Positions 1 through 11,864 of a stretch of DNA of 64,000 bases are shown piece after piece. This DNA comes from Chamaelirium japonicum (taxonomy: Eukaryota > Streptophyta > Magnoliopsida > Liliales > Melanthiaceae). Within the stretch, counting starts at the first letter, position 1; the number at the start of each line of letters is the position of its first letter. The DNA lies in the NCBI GenBank assembly GCA_947650365.1, contig CANTAL010000022.1:401759-465758 (forward strand). Direction: 5' to 3'. The notes beneath the pieces were generated by a model. The model was not told where the DNA came from. It searched no databases and worked only from the letters and a program-made list of their open reading frames with translations. A program made the position numbers and the translations under genes.

Positions 1-796
1 GGCCTACATGCGAAACTTGGCCCGCACACAATGGCCCGCATGCAAACTTGATCCAAAAAAAAAGAAAAGGAAAGAAAAGAAAAGAAAAAGAAAAAAAGAA
101 ACAACTGCCATGCGCGGGGGGAGGTAGCTCGGACGTCTACACGTCGTGGATCTGCGCCGATCCTATGATCCGACGAACCAAATTCGACGTCGCGTTACCA
201 TCGATTTGAATGCAGAAAGATGACCCATATCTTAAAAGATTGAGCCATATCTTGTCCATAACCGCCTTACAAAAAGGAAGAGGATAAAGGTTGTTTATAC
301 AAAAAACGAAAGGCAAATTCCAACGATTATGGGGAGAGATATTCATGGGATTTACAAAATAGCAGCAATATCTCTCCCATCCCCTCTCCTTTGCCTATAA
401 ATAGAGGGGTAGGGGGATGGCATGAAAGATCGAAAAGTGGAGGCTCGAAGCTAGAGATGAGAGACGTGGACAAGGAGGCTTCGACGCTTGAGTTGAAGAC
501 CAAAGCTGGAGATGAGGAGGCTCCAACGCTCGACGACCCAAGACTTCACGAGACAAGGGCAAGCACATCCCTAGGGAACAGGTTAGCCCACACAAGTCCT
601 CATCAACGTGAAGGCCATACACAAGAAGATCAAAGCTTTACCTCCTTGTACGAAGAAGTAAACTTGAAGAAGAAGACCCGGAGTCGGCATGATCCCGTCG
701 TCTCCAACAATCTTCATCAACTCTGAAGATGCAATTAACAAAGACTGGAGAAGAAGATCGAAGTCGACATCATCCCGTCGTCTTCAACAAAGCTTC
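1..796 (+). mobile_element. LTR fragment of a Tat-like Ty3/gypsy element (LTR family C)
   Basis: This stretch is homologous, in reverse complement, to about 39150-40200, the 3' LTR of the large minus-strand gypsy element. Shared landmarks are the TATA box (TATAAATAG at 396-404; its partner lies on the minus strand at 39571-39577), the degenerate repeats around 'CATCCCGTCGTCTTCAAC' at 690-790, and the polypurine stretch at 56-100. The copy runs off the left edge of the window and is cut at 796, where another LTR begins with TGTGGGTG. Short ORFs inside it are not genes. Family membership is clear from the shared sequence; which element this LTR belonged to cannot be seen. Confidence 0.75.
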
Positions 797-2012
797 TGTG
801 GGTGCTGTGGGGGAATCTTTTGCCGTGCAAGCTTCCCGCCAATAATCAATCGATTTAGATTAAGAGGGAGTTTGAGAGAAGTAGAGAGAGAGAACACAAG
901 GAGTTGGTAACGAAGTTCGACCGAAGCCTATGTCTCCGTGCGGTAAGTCACAACCTTGAATCCACTATCTCTTATAAACGTTGCTATCCCTCGACAGGCC
1001 GAGAGAGGCTTGTACAAAGATGTAAGATAGAGAAGTAGTAAGGTAGTGGAACTAAAAGGTCGGAGAAACTCATCAGCCCAGATGCAGAGCTCTGCTACTC
1101 CATGCGAGACTTAAAGTGTTCCTCTTGGCCCCCAGTCCTGCTGTTGTCTTGAGGTGTATTTATAGATACTATCCTTCCATAACCACCTTTGTTGATGTGG
1201 CAAGCTGTAATTGGTCAACATGGCAATCTGTGATTGGTCCACATGTGGATCTTTGAATGGGCCATAAGCTGTCCTCATGGGCTTCTGAAGATGTGGGCCT
1301 CTGCTGACCTGTTGGCAGCCACAAGTTGTCTTCCTGGGCCTTGAAGATGTGGGCCTCTCCTGGCTTGCTTTTTGATGGGTTGTGGGGCTATGGGTTGGCC
1401 TTAGCCAATTTTTACACCCACAGGTGTAAAAATCATACTGGACCGGACCAGACCCGCATGGGCCCGTGCAACGACCCAAGTAGGTAGCCTAGGCCTATGG
1501 ATTTACTTTACAGGGCCCGCAAATCAAACCCTCTCTTATTGGGCCCAAACAACGGCCCATCAAGGAGGCCCATGACCAACACCACCTCAGCGCTGCCACA
1601 TCATCACTCCATATCAGCACAGACTTCAGTTATAAAATAACCCACATTGCATTTGAAAAAGAGGTTGGTTGATAGATTGGTCATTCAATCAGAGGAAGAG
1701 AGGATCCCAGATCTAGAGCAAGAGTTTTCTTCTTCTTTCGAGTCCTCTTCTAGTTGCTCCGTGTAATCCCACTGTATGAAACTTCTCTTGGTCTCCCGAG
1801 AGAACGCTCACCCCTCATTTATTTATATTATAATGAAGATCAGGTGGCACTTCTCGCTTGTAGACATAGGTCGCAAGATCAAACTTCGATAACAATCGCT
1901 TGTGTCATCTTTCTCTCTATATTCTAACCTATATCTCTCTAAGCCATCCAATTCAATCAAGAATTATAGGCCGAAGTCTCTGATTAAGACGGCACAAAAA
2001 ATTTTCCCATAA
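797..2012 (+). mobile_element. 5' LTR of gypsy element B, interrupted by a solo LTR
   Basis: The LTR begins TGTGGGTG at 797, is interrupted by an inserted LTR (806-1422), and resumes at 1423 with GGTGTAAAAATC. Removing the insert and one target duplication restores the same start that other LTRs of this group show (TGTGGGTGTAAAA). A TATA-like TATAAAATA lies near 1632. The right end is placed near 2012 (TTTTCCCATAA). A primer-binding-site-like stretch follows at about 2015-2035 (TTTAACGTCGTCTATGGGA), resembling the plant Tat-type PBS. The end is inferred to within a few bases. Confidence 0.6.
806..1422 (-). mobile_element. Solo LTR, family A, nested in the LTR of element B
   Basis: The boundaries are TGTGGGGGAATC on the left and TTTTTACACCCACA on the right, flanked by GGTGC (801-805) and GGTGT (1423-1427), a 4/5 match expected of a 5-bp target duplication. 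It shares a long block with the LTR at 7075-7753 ('GGTAACGAAGTTCGACCGAA' at 907-926 here). No PBS or polypurine tract adjoins either end, so it reads as a solo LTR left by recombination, not one end of an element. Length 617 bp. Confidence 0.7.
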
Positions 2013-2849
2013 TCTTTAACGTCGTCTATGGGATTGCGTTATAGGTCTTACCCACACTTCTACCGACTCCTACTTAACTTGTGGAGACGAACCACAAATC
2101 CTCCTTCAAATCTACTTTAACTTCTACACCACACCGACATCAACGCTCTTGATAGTGAAGGCCAACACCAACCCTTCGAAGGTGGGTGTTGATATGACAA
2201 ACGATGTAATACTCAAGGATAGGCTAGAAGTCTCAGTGGTGACCAATCGAAGACATGTTCATGAGCGGCTTCTTCCGCAAGGCAGCCATCCGGAAGGCCG
2301 CAGTAATAATAGGAGTCGCCATCCCCGATGCGTCAATCTAGTAAAGAGCAAGTTGCCCAAGGGGACGAGGCTCCGGCCACGTACTAAATCTCGACTGCTA
2401 ACTTCCAACTGCTGAATCTCCTCAAAAAGATCCCAGCCCTCGAGCAAGAGGGGATTCCCTAAAAAAAGCAACCAAGAGAGCAGCGATTGTGGTCCCCAAC
2501 ACTCCCACCGTTGATGAAGAACCACTAAGGACTCGTCCAACTACAAGTCATCATCTCGAAGAACCATATGGGCCACATATCGAGAGGCGTCAGGTATCCA
2601 CACAAGCATTAAGATAAACGGTGTGGGATCACCTCGACATCGACAGCATGCCAAGCCACCACAGACAAAGGTCACCTGAATCAATAGGGTCCACTGGACA
2701 CCCCATTCACTCGCGTGTGAGAGCAGCAGATGCTCGTGAACTACTCAATCGCGAAGGCAGATTACTGTCGTGGGACGCCACCATCAAGATCGCAAGCAGC
2801 TAATCACCTCGGCGGGATATCTACATCCCGAGGTATTTGCAATCCTCTT

Positions 2850-3735
2850 TTCTATTGGTTGGTGAGCACCGAACCTGCCAAAGTTCAATTGCATCAATGG
2901 AGACCCTGCTCTCTACATCCTGGCATTTAAGCAGGCCCTAATGCCATACGAGTACGAGAGCCATGTTCTTTGCCATATATTTGCGGGAAGCCTCGAGGGA
3001 CCTACCCTTGACTGGTATCACACACTGCCTACTGGTGCGATATCTACATTCGAAGAGTTGGCAGAACTCTTCATGGACCATTACCGGCTGAACTTGATGC
3101 CAAAAAAGAATCTAGACACATTATATCGGCTGATGATGAGTTTTGAAGAGTCCCTAAGGAGCTTCACGACAAGGTTCCGTAACGAGTATTCCGAGCTCAC
3201 CGGTTGGTCCCAAAAAGAGGAGGCTATCATGCTGGTGTGCCAAAATGCTATCCTGCTAGAGCTCCAGGTCTACAACGGCTTTATCCGGTATCCTCCCAGC
3301 TCCTTAAAGGTGATGTTCAAGCGCGTACTATTGGAGATAGAGGTGGAAGACAACCAACAGGCAGAAGACTGCGCCAGCCGTGCAAACTTCAAAAATCCCG
3401 ACACAAGAAGGCTGACGAAGCCAAAAATGAACCTCACTACAAAAAGCATGCCAATGCCGCATCCAACCAAAAGATATCGGCCAAGAGGCAGAATGAAGAA
3501 CCCAAAACTCCTCCAGCAGGGAAGAGGCAAAGTCCTAGAGAGCAAAGGGTGTTCACTAAGCTGAACACCTCGATTGAAGACATCTTCACCTATTTGTAGC
3601 ATGAGCCCTTCTGCAAATGGCCGCAGCTACTCCCTCATAATTCTGACCAAGTGGGGGGCACGACAGTCTACTGTGAGTTCCATTACAGTCATGGACATCC
3701 TACGTCAACCTGTCGACGATTGAAGCATCATATCG
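2850..3735 (+). pseudogene. Ty3/gypsy gag fragment of element B
   Basis: The open stretch 2941-3564 has the retrotransposon gag signature: LCHIFAGSLEGPTLDWYHTL near its start, then FxELAELFMDHYRLN, and a SLRSFTTRFRNEY segment. At about 3661-3735 the frame continues into a single CCHC-like knuckle (YCEFHYSHGHPTSTC). Sequence upstream (2030-2850) is the decayed 5' part of the internal region. Nothing beyond the knuckle belongs to this element: at about 3735-3745 the sequence changes abruptly to reverse transcriptase on the opposite strand. There is no pol here. The gag is related to, but clearly divergent from, the gag at 5473-6078. Confidence 0.8.
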
Positions 3736-4302
3736 ATGTAATCTGCTCAGCTTTGATTCTCGATGAGTAGGTCATCGATGTAGACTTTGATATTACGATC
3801 GATCTGTTATTTGAATATCTTTGTGACTAGCATTTGATAGATTGATCCCACGTTCTTGAGTCCGAAGGGCATTATGTTGTAGCAGTAGAGGCCTATGTCT
3901 GTTTCGAAGCAAGTCTTCACTTAATCATCTAGATATAGAAGGATTTGATTATAGCCTGAGCATTCATCGATGAAAGATAAAAATTTATGCCTGGCTGTGA
4001 CATCGATGAGTCTATCTATAATGGGCATGAGGAATGGATCCTTGGGTCAAGCTTTGTTAAGGTTAGTGAAGTCGATACAGGACTCTGATTTTTCCATTCT
4101 TCTTCTGGACGACGACACTGTTTGAGATCCAAGTTGGGTATTCTACTTCATAAATGAAGTCTACCATGAGTAAATTACCGATCTCCTCTCGAACTACAAT
4201 CAGACATTCTGGTCTGATCGTTCCAGGCTTCTGCTTGATCGCGTTGACACCTTCTTTGATAGTGAGCCATTGACACGTGTTATCCGGATTGATCTCGGAC
4301 AT
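3736..4302 (-). pseudogene. Ty3/gypsy reverse transcriptase fragment
   Basis: Read on the minus strand, 4302-4063 gives the RT entry region (VNAIKQKPGTIRPE, then YPTWISNSVVVQKKNGKIRV). The following bases down to 3745 give FTNLNKACP-like, FIDECSGYNQI-like and YNIMPFGLKN-like blocks and finally VYIDDLL, the YxDD catalytic box, at about 3765-3785. Frameshifts and stops interrupt the reading. The RT ends directly after the catalytic box, at the junction with the opposed gag of element B. Confidence 0.75.
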
Positions 4303-4617
4303 GTCTTCGAAGCTCTAGGAGAACACGTTGATGTTGGACTTGAGGAATGATACCATGTCTTGTGCTTCTATATCGCTAAGATCGATATCGATAAATATCT
4401 CTCGAAGAAGATCGCTATTGTCGAGATCTACTCGGACAATCTCTTTGATTGAAGAAGGAGCATCCTACTCAATCGGTGAAGGCTCTGGTACCGGAGGCTC
4501 TCTTGATTGCTATCTGGTCAAGGGTCCAGCTTCGTCAGTTGAACACTTTACCGGCATTGTATTAGGTTTTGGCCGAACCTATGCAGACGTCGCCTCACAT
4601 GATCTGCCTGCCTTTCA

Positions 4618-4953
4618 CTACCTTATATGCACCTGATACAAGGAGGAGACGATGCTGATCTGATGGAGGAAAGGTCTGCCCAAGATGGTGTTGTAATTCG
4701 ACGTCTCCTCGATAATGGCGAATCGAACGGATGCTTGTATCTCTCTGCTGAGATCGAGTATAAACCTCATCTTTCCCATCGTCATGCTCTGCTCACTATT
4801 GAAGCCATTGATGATAGTGGGGATCATGTCAAGGCATTTGTACTTATGGCCGAGGTATTTGAAGCAGTCAGAGAACTTGATGTCGGTGAAGCCGCTAGTG
4901 TCGATGGGGATTCGATTGACAGAGTTTTCGTCGATGATGAGGCGGATGACCAA
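4618..4953 (-). pseudogene. Ty3/gypsy protease-region fragment
   Basis: The minus-strand frame 4953-4618 contains DLSREIQASVRFAI followed by YNTILGRPFLHQI, the conserved C-terminal end of the aspartic-protease region in plant gypsy polyproteins. The N-terminal DSG-type active-site segment should lie just upstream near 4960-5030 but is not cleanly readable. It lies in collinear order between gag (5473-6078) and RT (3736-4302) of the same inverted element. Confidence 0.65.
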
Positions 4954-5472
4954 GGGGTCCCGATATGGAGTGTAGACTCTATTGAGGTCTTAGTTAGTGA
5001 AGAGGATGACCATCCATAGAAGGCCTATGATTGGCTTCTTGATCCAAGATTCCTCGACTTGGGCCACTATGCGCACGTGATGGACACGTCATACTTAGCG
5101 TTCGACTTCTTTTTGAGTTGGAGTTTAGGGGAAGAGATTACCGTGGATGTCGTAGATATTTGATTGAATGAGGATAGAGGTCGATTGATGCACGACTGAG
5201 CACTTCTCCCTCTGAGGAGGGGGAGGTGGAGGAAGTGAATTATTTGGTATGCCGATATCGGTTTTGAACTCTTAGAGGTGGCCTTCCTGCAAAAGGTCCT
5301 CTAGCTGGTATTTCAGGCGGTATCACCAGATAGTAGGGTGGCCATGACACCGGCAGAGGTCGTAATAGACTGACTTATTCTCTATCTGCTTGGTACCAGG
5401 CTCAACAGGGTCGGGCCTCCTGAGGTACTCCTCGTGCTGGAACTACTCGAGAATGATATCGTTTGGCAGATT

Positions 5473-6078
5473 CTAGTCGGTGAACGTGGTCCTCCGAGGC
5501 TTCACCGGTTTCGGGCTCTTGGAGGATCCACCTTCCTTAGCAAGAGCGTTGTGAGCTCGGGCTGTCGGTCTTGCTGGCACCTTATCGGAATGACGCTTCT
5601 TGAGGTCACATCCCTTGCATGCGATCTGATCATCCTCCTCCTTGATCTTCCTTTGAATTCGATTAAATAACATTACAAGGAAGGCATGTGGATTGTGGAT
5701 GAGGTCATAGTATATGTGTAGATCGAAGCGCAAGGCGTTTTGAAATGCCAGTAGTTTGATCGTTTTGTCATCGAGGTGACATCCGGAGAGTGCTGCGTGT
5801 TCGTTTCGGAACCTCCGAGTAAACTCTTGGAGGATTTCATCTGAACCCATATGTAGTTGATAGAGTGCGTTTAGCTTCTTCTTTGGATTGAGGTTCAACC
5901 GATAGTGTTGAACGAATAGATCTGCTAGATCCCCGAACCAACTCACGGAGCCTGTCAAGAGGTTATGATACGAATTGAGTGATAGGTCGTCCAGGCTACC
6001 TGCGAAGGTGCGGCATAGAACCTGGTTCTCATGATCGTATGGCATCAATATTTGCTTGAAGGCCAAGACGTGTAGCAT
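5473..6078 (-). pseudogene. Ty3/gypsy gag of the inverted element
   Basis: The 201-codon minus-strand frame carries the gag hallmarks VLCRTFAGSLDD, FGDLADLFVQHYRLN and LQEFTRRFRNE. This is the same architecture as the gag at 2941-3564 but with many substitutions, so the two elements are distinct subfamilies. No zinc knuckle is evident before the frame ends. Gag, protease and RT follow in correct order toward lower coordinates, downstream of the LTR at 7075-7753. Confidence 0.8.
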
Positions 6079-7074
6079 TGGATCTCCTGTTAGGTAGTTG
6101 AACTTGGGTAGAGTGAGAGTTCTCCAACTTCAAGGGAATGGAGCTCGAAGAATTTGTCGATGAAGCAGCCCCTCGGAGGTGTGGTCGTTCCTACGATCGT
6201 CTCGTTGGTCGAAGAGGCATCTCGAAGGGAGGGGGCAAAGTGGACTCTGAAATTTTCTTCCTCGGAAGATTTTTCTGCCAGAGTTTGGTCAGTGTTGTAG
6301 TATTGCCAATTTTAGGGTGATGACCATCGTTCTGAACTTCCCTCCGATAGTAAGGGTCAGAGGATGATTAAAAATCAAGAGGCTCGAGATGGCGAGCCGA
6401 CTCATCGATGCGTTCCTAGACCGTCTATCTAGGAGGGATGGGCGAGGGTCCCCTCGAAAGGGGGTTGAGAGACCGTCGAGAGGTGTCGATGACGGACCAT
6501 CTAGAAGGAACATGGGACGGGTCAAGCGATCGGCAGATGTTTGCTCCATCGTTGATACCGGCAACTAACCACGAGAGAGGTTGACCCCTTCTTCAACAGC
6601 GATTCATCGGATACAATCTCTTTCTACCATGAGAGCAGTGTTCTACTTCATGAGAGTGATGAGTTGGAAGTCCTCTTTCGTGATCTGATACGTCGTATGT
6701 GGGTTAGCGACAAGTGAGACATGTGCTTTTCTCATACGTTGAGGAGTTGCATCGATAAGTTAAGGTGATTGCCGAGGTTGAGTCGGAGCTACATCGTCAA
6801 CTAATCGATAACTCCTCAAATCCACAGCAGGTTACTATTCAGAGCATTGACTTGTGGAAAACCTACGACTCATTGAGCGAGTCATAGGATGTTGAACGTC
6901 TGGATGCATGTTGCTTCCCTCTGGTTGGTCCATAGGTTATGTCTTTATCATTCGGGTAAAGCGATGGAGACAGACGGATTGCTCAGGCAATCGATAGCTG
7001 CTACTTGACCGAAAGAGCTAAGAAGCTTGGAGGTCGCAGATCGATCGGGAAGGATCCCATAAACGGTGCCAAAC

Positions 7075-7753
7075 TGTGGGGGGGGAATTACAGCCGTGGT
7101 ATGGTTTTCCTCCAACAGTCGATTAAGGGTTATCTTTGAGGTGTGGTGCACTGTGTAGTACTGAGCTATCGTGTGCTAAATTATCGCATAGGCACTGTTG
7201 AGAAGAGAGAGAAAAAGAGAGAGAGAGAGAGAGAATGTGAGAGAGAGTTGACACAGAATATGGTAACGAAGTTCGACCGAAGCCTATGTCCGTACAATAA
7301 GACGCAACCTTTGAATCCACTAATTCTGAAAATATAGAGCTACTCTCGACAGGACGAGGAGTGCTTATACAAATAGACAGAGGGTGGAGTTGGCTTGACT
7401 AAAGTCCGATTAGCAGAAGGCTCGAGGCACTCTTGAAAATAGAAAGTAGGGTTGAGAATAATGAATTCTGGTCTGGATTGTTTATAGGATCTGTTATTTA
7501 TTAAGTTTTCAGAATATCTGAGATTTTAGTAAATATCCGGGAGATTTACCAGAACCCAGATAGTCTCTATGGTCGTAGGCAGGGCTGATGAGTCCCACTG
7601 TCATCTCTATGGGCCCCAAGCTAGGCTGGCGGATCCCACTGTTGTCTCCGTTGGTCACAGATAGGGCTAGCGGGTCCCATCGTCGTTTTTGTGGGCCCCA
7701 GACAGGACTGACGGGTCCCACCACCAGTCGTTTAGCCACATATTGCACCCACA
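7075..7753 (-). mobile_element. 5' LTR of the inverted gypsy element (family A) with PBS
   Basis: The ends are TGTGGGGGGGG (7075) and TTGCACCCACA (7753). Read on the minus strand, the bases adjoining the inner end (about 7073-7052) are GTTTGGCACCGTTTATGGGA, a Tat-type primer-binding site. This makes it the 5' LTR of the element whose gag, protease and RT occupy 3736-6078. The U3 contains three imperfect copies of a 'GGCCCC...GGGTCCCA' unit at 7570-7740, also seen in the solo LTRs at 16378 and 19822. A GA-rich run lies at 7200-7245. No matching 3' LTR survives. Confidence 0.75.
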
Positions 7754-7805
7754 ACTAGTGACATAATTAGGGTGTTATTATCCAAGCTACGCAAGTTTTA
7801 ATCAA

Positions 7806-7987
7806 GAGAAATGCTATTCAGTTTGAAGGTTTTCCCGATTCCACTTAGCTCGATTGACATGGCCGTGTACGAGTGGTGGGGGTAGAGATTGAAATGTCGC
7901 TAGTGAGATTCAACCACCACTCGCACATGGCCACATCAATTGGGCTGAGCGGAATCGAAAAAACCTTCGATCTGAATACCGTTTCTC
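7806..7987. mobile_element. 182-bp palindromic MITE (copy 1)
   Basis: The terminal inverted repeats GAGAAATGCTATTCAG and CTGAATACCGTTTCTC bound a nearly full-length inverted repeat: both arms carry GGTTTTcCCGATTCC and GACATGGCC...CGAGTGGTG-type blocks. ATCAA occurs on both sides (7801-7805 and 7988-7992) as a target duplication. Relatives of the same length lie at 51579-51760 and about 15083-15262. It has no coding capacity. Confidence 0.8.
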
Positions 7988-7992
7988 ATCAA

Positions 7993-9170
7993 TCAAATAT
8001 CTTTCAAAAAAAATTTATTAATCAAATAGAGCAAGTGTTGGAAATCAAAGCTAGATTTCAATGGATTCAAGGAAGTCTCAGACAACATGATCTCTGCAAC
8101 ACATATGTCCCAACTGAATCATACATGCAAATGATTTCCTAATGAATTGATTACTATATTGATGAGGTGGTTTGGTTGGAAGTTTGGGTAGCAGATATAT
8201 TTAATTAACTTGTTGTCATTCTAAATCACAAGGTATAGTCCTCTTGAAAATAGACAAAGGCATGAATCATATTCCCTTTGCTTTTTTCCTTCTGGGAAAT
8301 GACAGAGGTGACAAAGTCATAGAGGAGCAGTATAGAACCTAATGTGGAGGTGAAACATAGGAGGATAGTGCCTCCCTATTATGATAACAATGGACTCTAT
8401 CATGACATTTAAATAATGGGAAAATGTATGGAAAGGTGTAACCCAATTGGACATTTGAATAGTTTACAAACCCTAACCCTTTATTTTTTGTTATAATGAG
8501 AGACCCATTTGGGATCAAGCTTAGATGTAAAGAGATGGCTGATTGTGACTTGGCATTAATATTTTTTAATAGGAGAAATATGGTTTGTTTATCATAATTT
8601 TGCAAATTCTTTACTTAAATATGCCAATTTAAGGGTAAATGTGCCAAATTAAGGGGTGATTTATATTGCTTGTTTAAGAAAAAGTCATGTTAAGTTTTTG
8701 CCGCCACGCCGATTGGAGCTTAATACTTGTCCTCTTTTTTTTAGAATCTTAATAATTGTCCTTTACTTGTATATTTTCTAGTATAAGTAAGCCAGCCACC
8801 CTCTTCCATAAAACTCTAGATGATCATAGAGTATAAGTAGCACATGGTTCTATCTCATAAACAATGTTTTATTGATTCCCCAAAGGTCAGGATAAGAGCA
8901 TGATATCATTCATTATGTGAATAATATCTTAGAGCAAGGGGTCAAAGAGGTTTGGAGATTGAAAAAGGGAAGGCAACATAGTGACTATTTATTAAATTCC
9001 ATAATCCCGTGGCCATGACATCAATGGCCAGGATTCACACGGCCAAACAAGGCACAATGGCCTCGAGGGAAAGTTCGCTCCATAGTGACCATACCCAGTG
9101 TTGAACATGGGAGAGAGGAAGTACCACTAGGTAAGGATACTTGTAATCGATTTAAAAAAGTTTTATCGAT
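7993..9170. other. Intergenic stretch without recognised feature
   Basis: AT-rich sequence with frequent stops on both strands. The short frames here (for example 7873-8142 and 8339-8605) show no recognisable domain. I see no RNA gene or repeat boundary. Confidence 0.5.
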
Positions 9171-9500
9171 TTTTTTTTTTCTTTTTTTTGGTTCATAGAA
9201 AGGGGGGGATCACAACAAGACCCCCAGGAGGCGCCACAGATTGGCACTAGACCACAGCACCGCCACCCAGCGGCACAACACACACACAAAACCACCGCAC
9301 GCCGGTGGAAACACAAACACCCATACAAAAAGGAAGACAGAACAAAAAAAAAATCTAACCAGAACTACCACCGGCACCAGGGAAGCCACCACCACCAGCA
9401 GATCGAAAACACTTGGAAGGAGGAGCTGCATCTAAACCTCGATCAGCCGCCAATCCATCCTCCGCCACCACGTGCCATCGGGATCCGCTCCACCGAGCAA
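9171..9500 (-). mobile_element. Poly(A)-tailed retroposon 3' end, probably LINE
   Basis: Read on the minus strand, GC-rich non-coding sequence (TGGCGCCTCCTGGGGGTCTT, then TTCTATGAACC) runs into an A-rich tail, seen as T runs at 9172-9190. The tail plus lack of terminal repeats fit a non-LTR retroposon. The upstream end is not defined. The arginine/threonine-rich ORFs across it are low-complexity artefacts. Confidence 0.4.
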
Positions 9501-9959
9501 GGGAGGGGAACTGAGACCCATCTGGAACATCCACCATCAGTGGACTAGGGTCTAGACCTGCCACACCAACTGCCATCGACAAGAGGGACTAACCCGAAGC
9601 CGACGTTGGCCGACAAATCGAGCAAAGGGGGAGGTCCAAGCAACTCTGGCAAGACGAGCATAAAATTCGTCGAAGCCGGTCAAGGTTAGGCATACCACCA
9701 AAACACTCCTATTGGGAATGGAGGGGGGAAACCTAGATCTGAGCCCGGGAAGAGATCCACGCTAAAATCCCAACCCCCCCTAATGCCATCGACGGCGACC
9801 GAGAGGGCCAAGGGAAAATCACCGAGAGGGGAAAAAGGAAAGGGAAAGGGGCGTTCCGAGCCCAAATTCTTCCGAACAAACTACTTTTGTCAAATGATGT
9901 AACATTACGGTAATCATTATTCTTGCCCAAGAGGTGCTACACTATATGAAGTATCAAGA

Positions 9960-10660
9960 CTCAAAACAGATCTACTATGGCTTTGAAATTAGACATGGCA
10001 CAAGCCTATGACCATGCATATGGGTTGGGATTTCTTTTTTAATGTTTTGGAATGGTATGGCTTTGTGTCTAGGTGGATTCGATGGATTAAAGAGTGTATC
10101 ACACTTGCCTACTTTTTCATATTGCGAAATGGTCCTCCTACTCGATTTGGATCTCAATGTGGAATTTAGCAAGGTGATCCTTTATCTCCTTACCTCTTTA
10201 TTTTAGAAGCAGATGTGACTAATCGTAATGTCCTTCTCCATCAGGAACGTGTGTCCTTAGTTGGGATTTGTTCGCATCTTAAATTTCCCTCGCTTGGGGC
10301 ATATATATCTTTTGCTGATGATATTTTGCCCTTTCTTGAACTGCCAGTTGAGCAACGGAATACTCTGATCCGACTACTAGACCAGTACTGTTCTCAGCCC
10401 GGATAGCAGAATGACTCATAGTTATCAGGAAGCCAATGGAGTGGCTGACTGGTTAGCTAAGCAAGGATGTCGTGTTTATTCTGAACAACTTTACTGGGAA
10501 GCATTTCCACAAGATCCGCGAGAAGTGCATCGGATAGATATGGAGTTTAGTTTACTTTCCATGTATTGTAACTGACCCGGGGTAGTCAAGAGGCGTATAT
10601 GGTTTATACTTTTGGTACTTTTATACCAAATATAATATTCTCGTTTATAAAAAGAAAAAA
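9960..10660 (+). pseudogene. LINE reverse transcriptase / RNase H fragment
   Basis: The forward reading gives LDMAQAYD near 9990 (LINE motif KxDxxKAYD), a decayed thumb/palm region, GDPLSPYLFIL-like residues near 10170-10205, and FADDIL at about 10311-10328, the catalytic FADD box. The sequence then jumps to a C-terminal RNase H-like end (HSYQEANGVADWLAKQG, 10412-10465), so the body of the element is deleted. The 3' end fades into an A-rich run near 10640-10660. Stops and frameshifts show it is dead. Confidence 0.75.
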
Positions 10661-10879
10661 TGATTGGTTATATATAAGTCTTTCTTGGCCGAAGCTAATT
10701 TTTTTTTTTTTTTTTACCCAATCTAAATTTATTGGTAGTAGTCCTCTGTGATCCAACTGGAATCAGTTCGATGCGCATTTTGTTATGCAGGTTGTGATGA
10801 TGAATAGAACCAAAAACATTTGGAAATCCAGAAACTTGAGAACCTTTGAAGGTGAGAGAGCTGCCTAGAACGATATAGT

Positions 10880-11350
10880 TCAAGATTTGGCTACAACTTG
10901 GGCGGATTGGACCCGATCCAATCCGAGCCCAATCTGAATTTTGGGTGGGTTTGGGTTGATGTATTAGAATATTGGATTGGGTTAGGATTAAAAAAATACA
11001 ATCCGACTGACAGTGATGCGGTTCAAAACCGAAAACCGCGGTGCAGTTTTGGTTTGTCAAAATATAAAACCATCACAGTGCAGTTTTGGTTTTTGATTTC
11101 GGTGTAGTGGGTGGTTTCGGTTTTGACCAAAACCACAATGTTTAGGCAATTATAATGATAAACCGTGGTGCACCGCACCGCATGGTACGGTTTCGGTTTT
11201 ACATAATGGTACACCATCGTGGTACGGTACGATTTCGGTATGGCAGTTTGGTGTTATGGTGCAGTTTTGGTTTTACTCAAAACCGCATTGAAACCGCAAC
11301 GTCGCTATCCCTAAACCCGAGTTGAACTTGGATCGTGCTCGGATTGAGGG
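10880..11350. mobile_element. Nested hAT-like non-autonomous elements
   Basis: An outer repeat with many GGATTGGGT / AACCCAA motifs is interrupted by a second repeat of about 11011-11312, rich in GCGGTTTTGGTTT motifs of both orientations. The inner repeat has partly matching ends (CAGTGATGCGGTT and AACGTCGCTATCCCT). Dense short subterminal motifs in both orientations are typical of plant hAT-type MITEs. Target duplications are not clear. Confidence 0.45.
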
Positions 11351-11639
11351 GTCAGGCAACCCAAACCCAAGTACTCATGTATATCTATGAGTCTGTGATG
11401 TATAAGTAACAATCACAACCATCCCGAGTACTCATATGTTGAGACGTCATAGTCATAACCATTTGTTTCACCTAGTTCCATATTATTTATTTGCTTCTTG
11501 CTTATCAAATAAAGACATTATCTAATGATCTAGTAAATTGCATGAATAGAAATGCAAAAAAAATAAAAAATTGTATGGTACTGTTAGCAAATATAAATTC
11601 TTTTTAGATTTTGATCTTCAACGAATAAAATTTTAAACA

Positions 11640-11845
11640 ATAAGTATGCCTGAACATGCACAACACGATCCGTCCTACCAACTTGGGCTAACCCAAGGCC
11701 CACTCGATCATAGAAATTTTTGCTTGGGTTGTTGGGCATCTCGAGTTAGAGGTTGGGTTAGGATTGGGGGTTCAGTACTTGGGTTGGGCTTGGGTTCACC
11801 CCCAACCTGACTCAACCCTTCCGAGTTGCAGCCCTACACCCAACA
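11640..11845. repeat. CCAACCC/GGGTTGG-rich repeat, hAT-like end
   Basis: A short segment is packed with TTGGGTTGGGC and its complement and ends GAGTTGCAGCCCTACACC, similar to termini of plant hAT MITEs. The left end is missing. Confidence 0.35.
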
Positions 11846-11864
11846 GGTGGATCATTACATCATG

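Noticed and set aside
9241..9435. Thr/His-rich plus-strand frame and its antisense
   Set aside because: Low-complexity CA-rich sequence in a poly(A) retroposon end; no domain.
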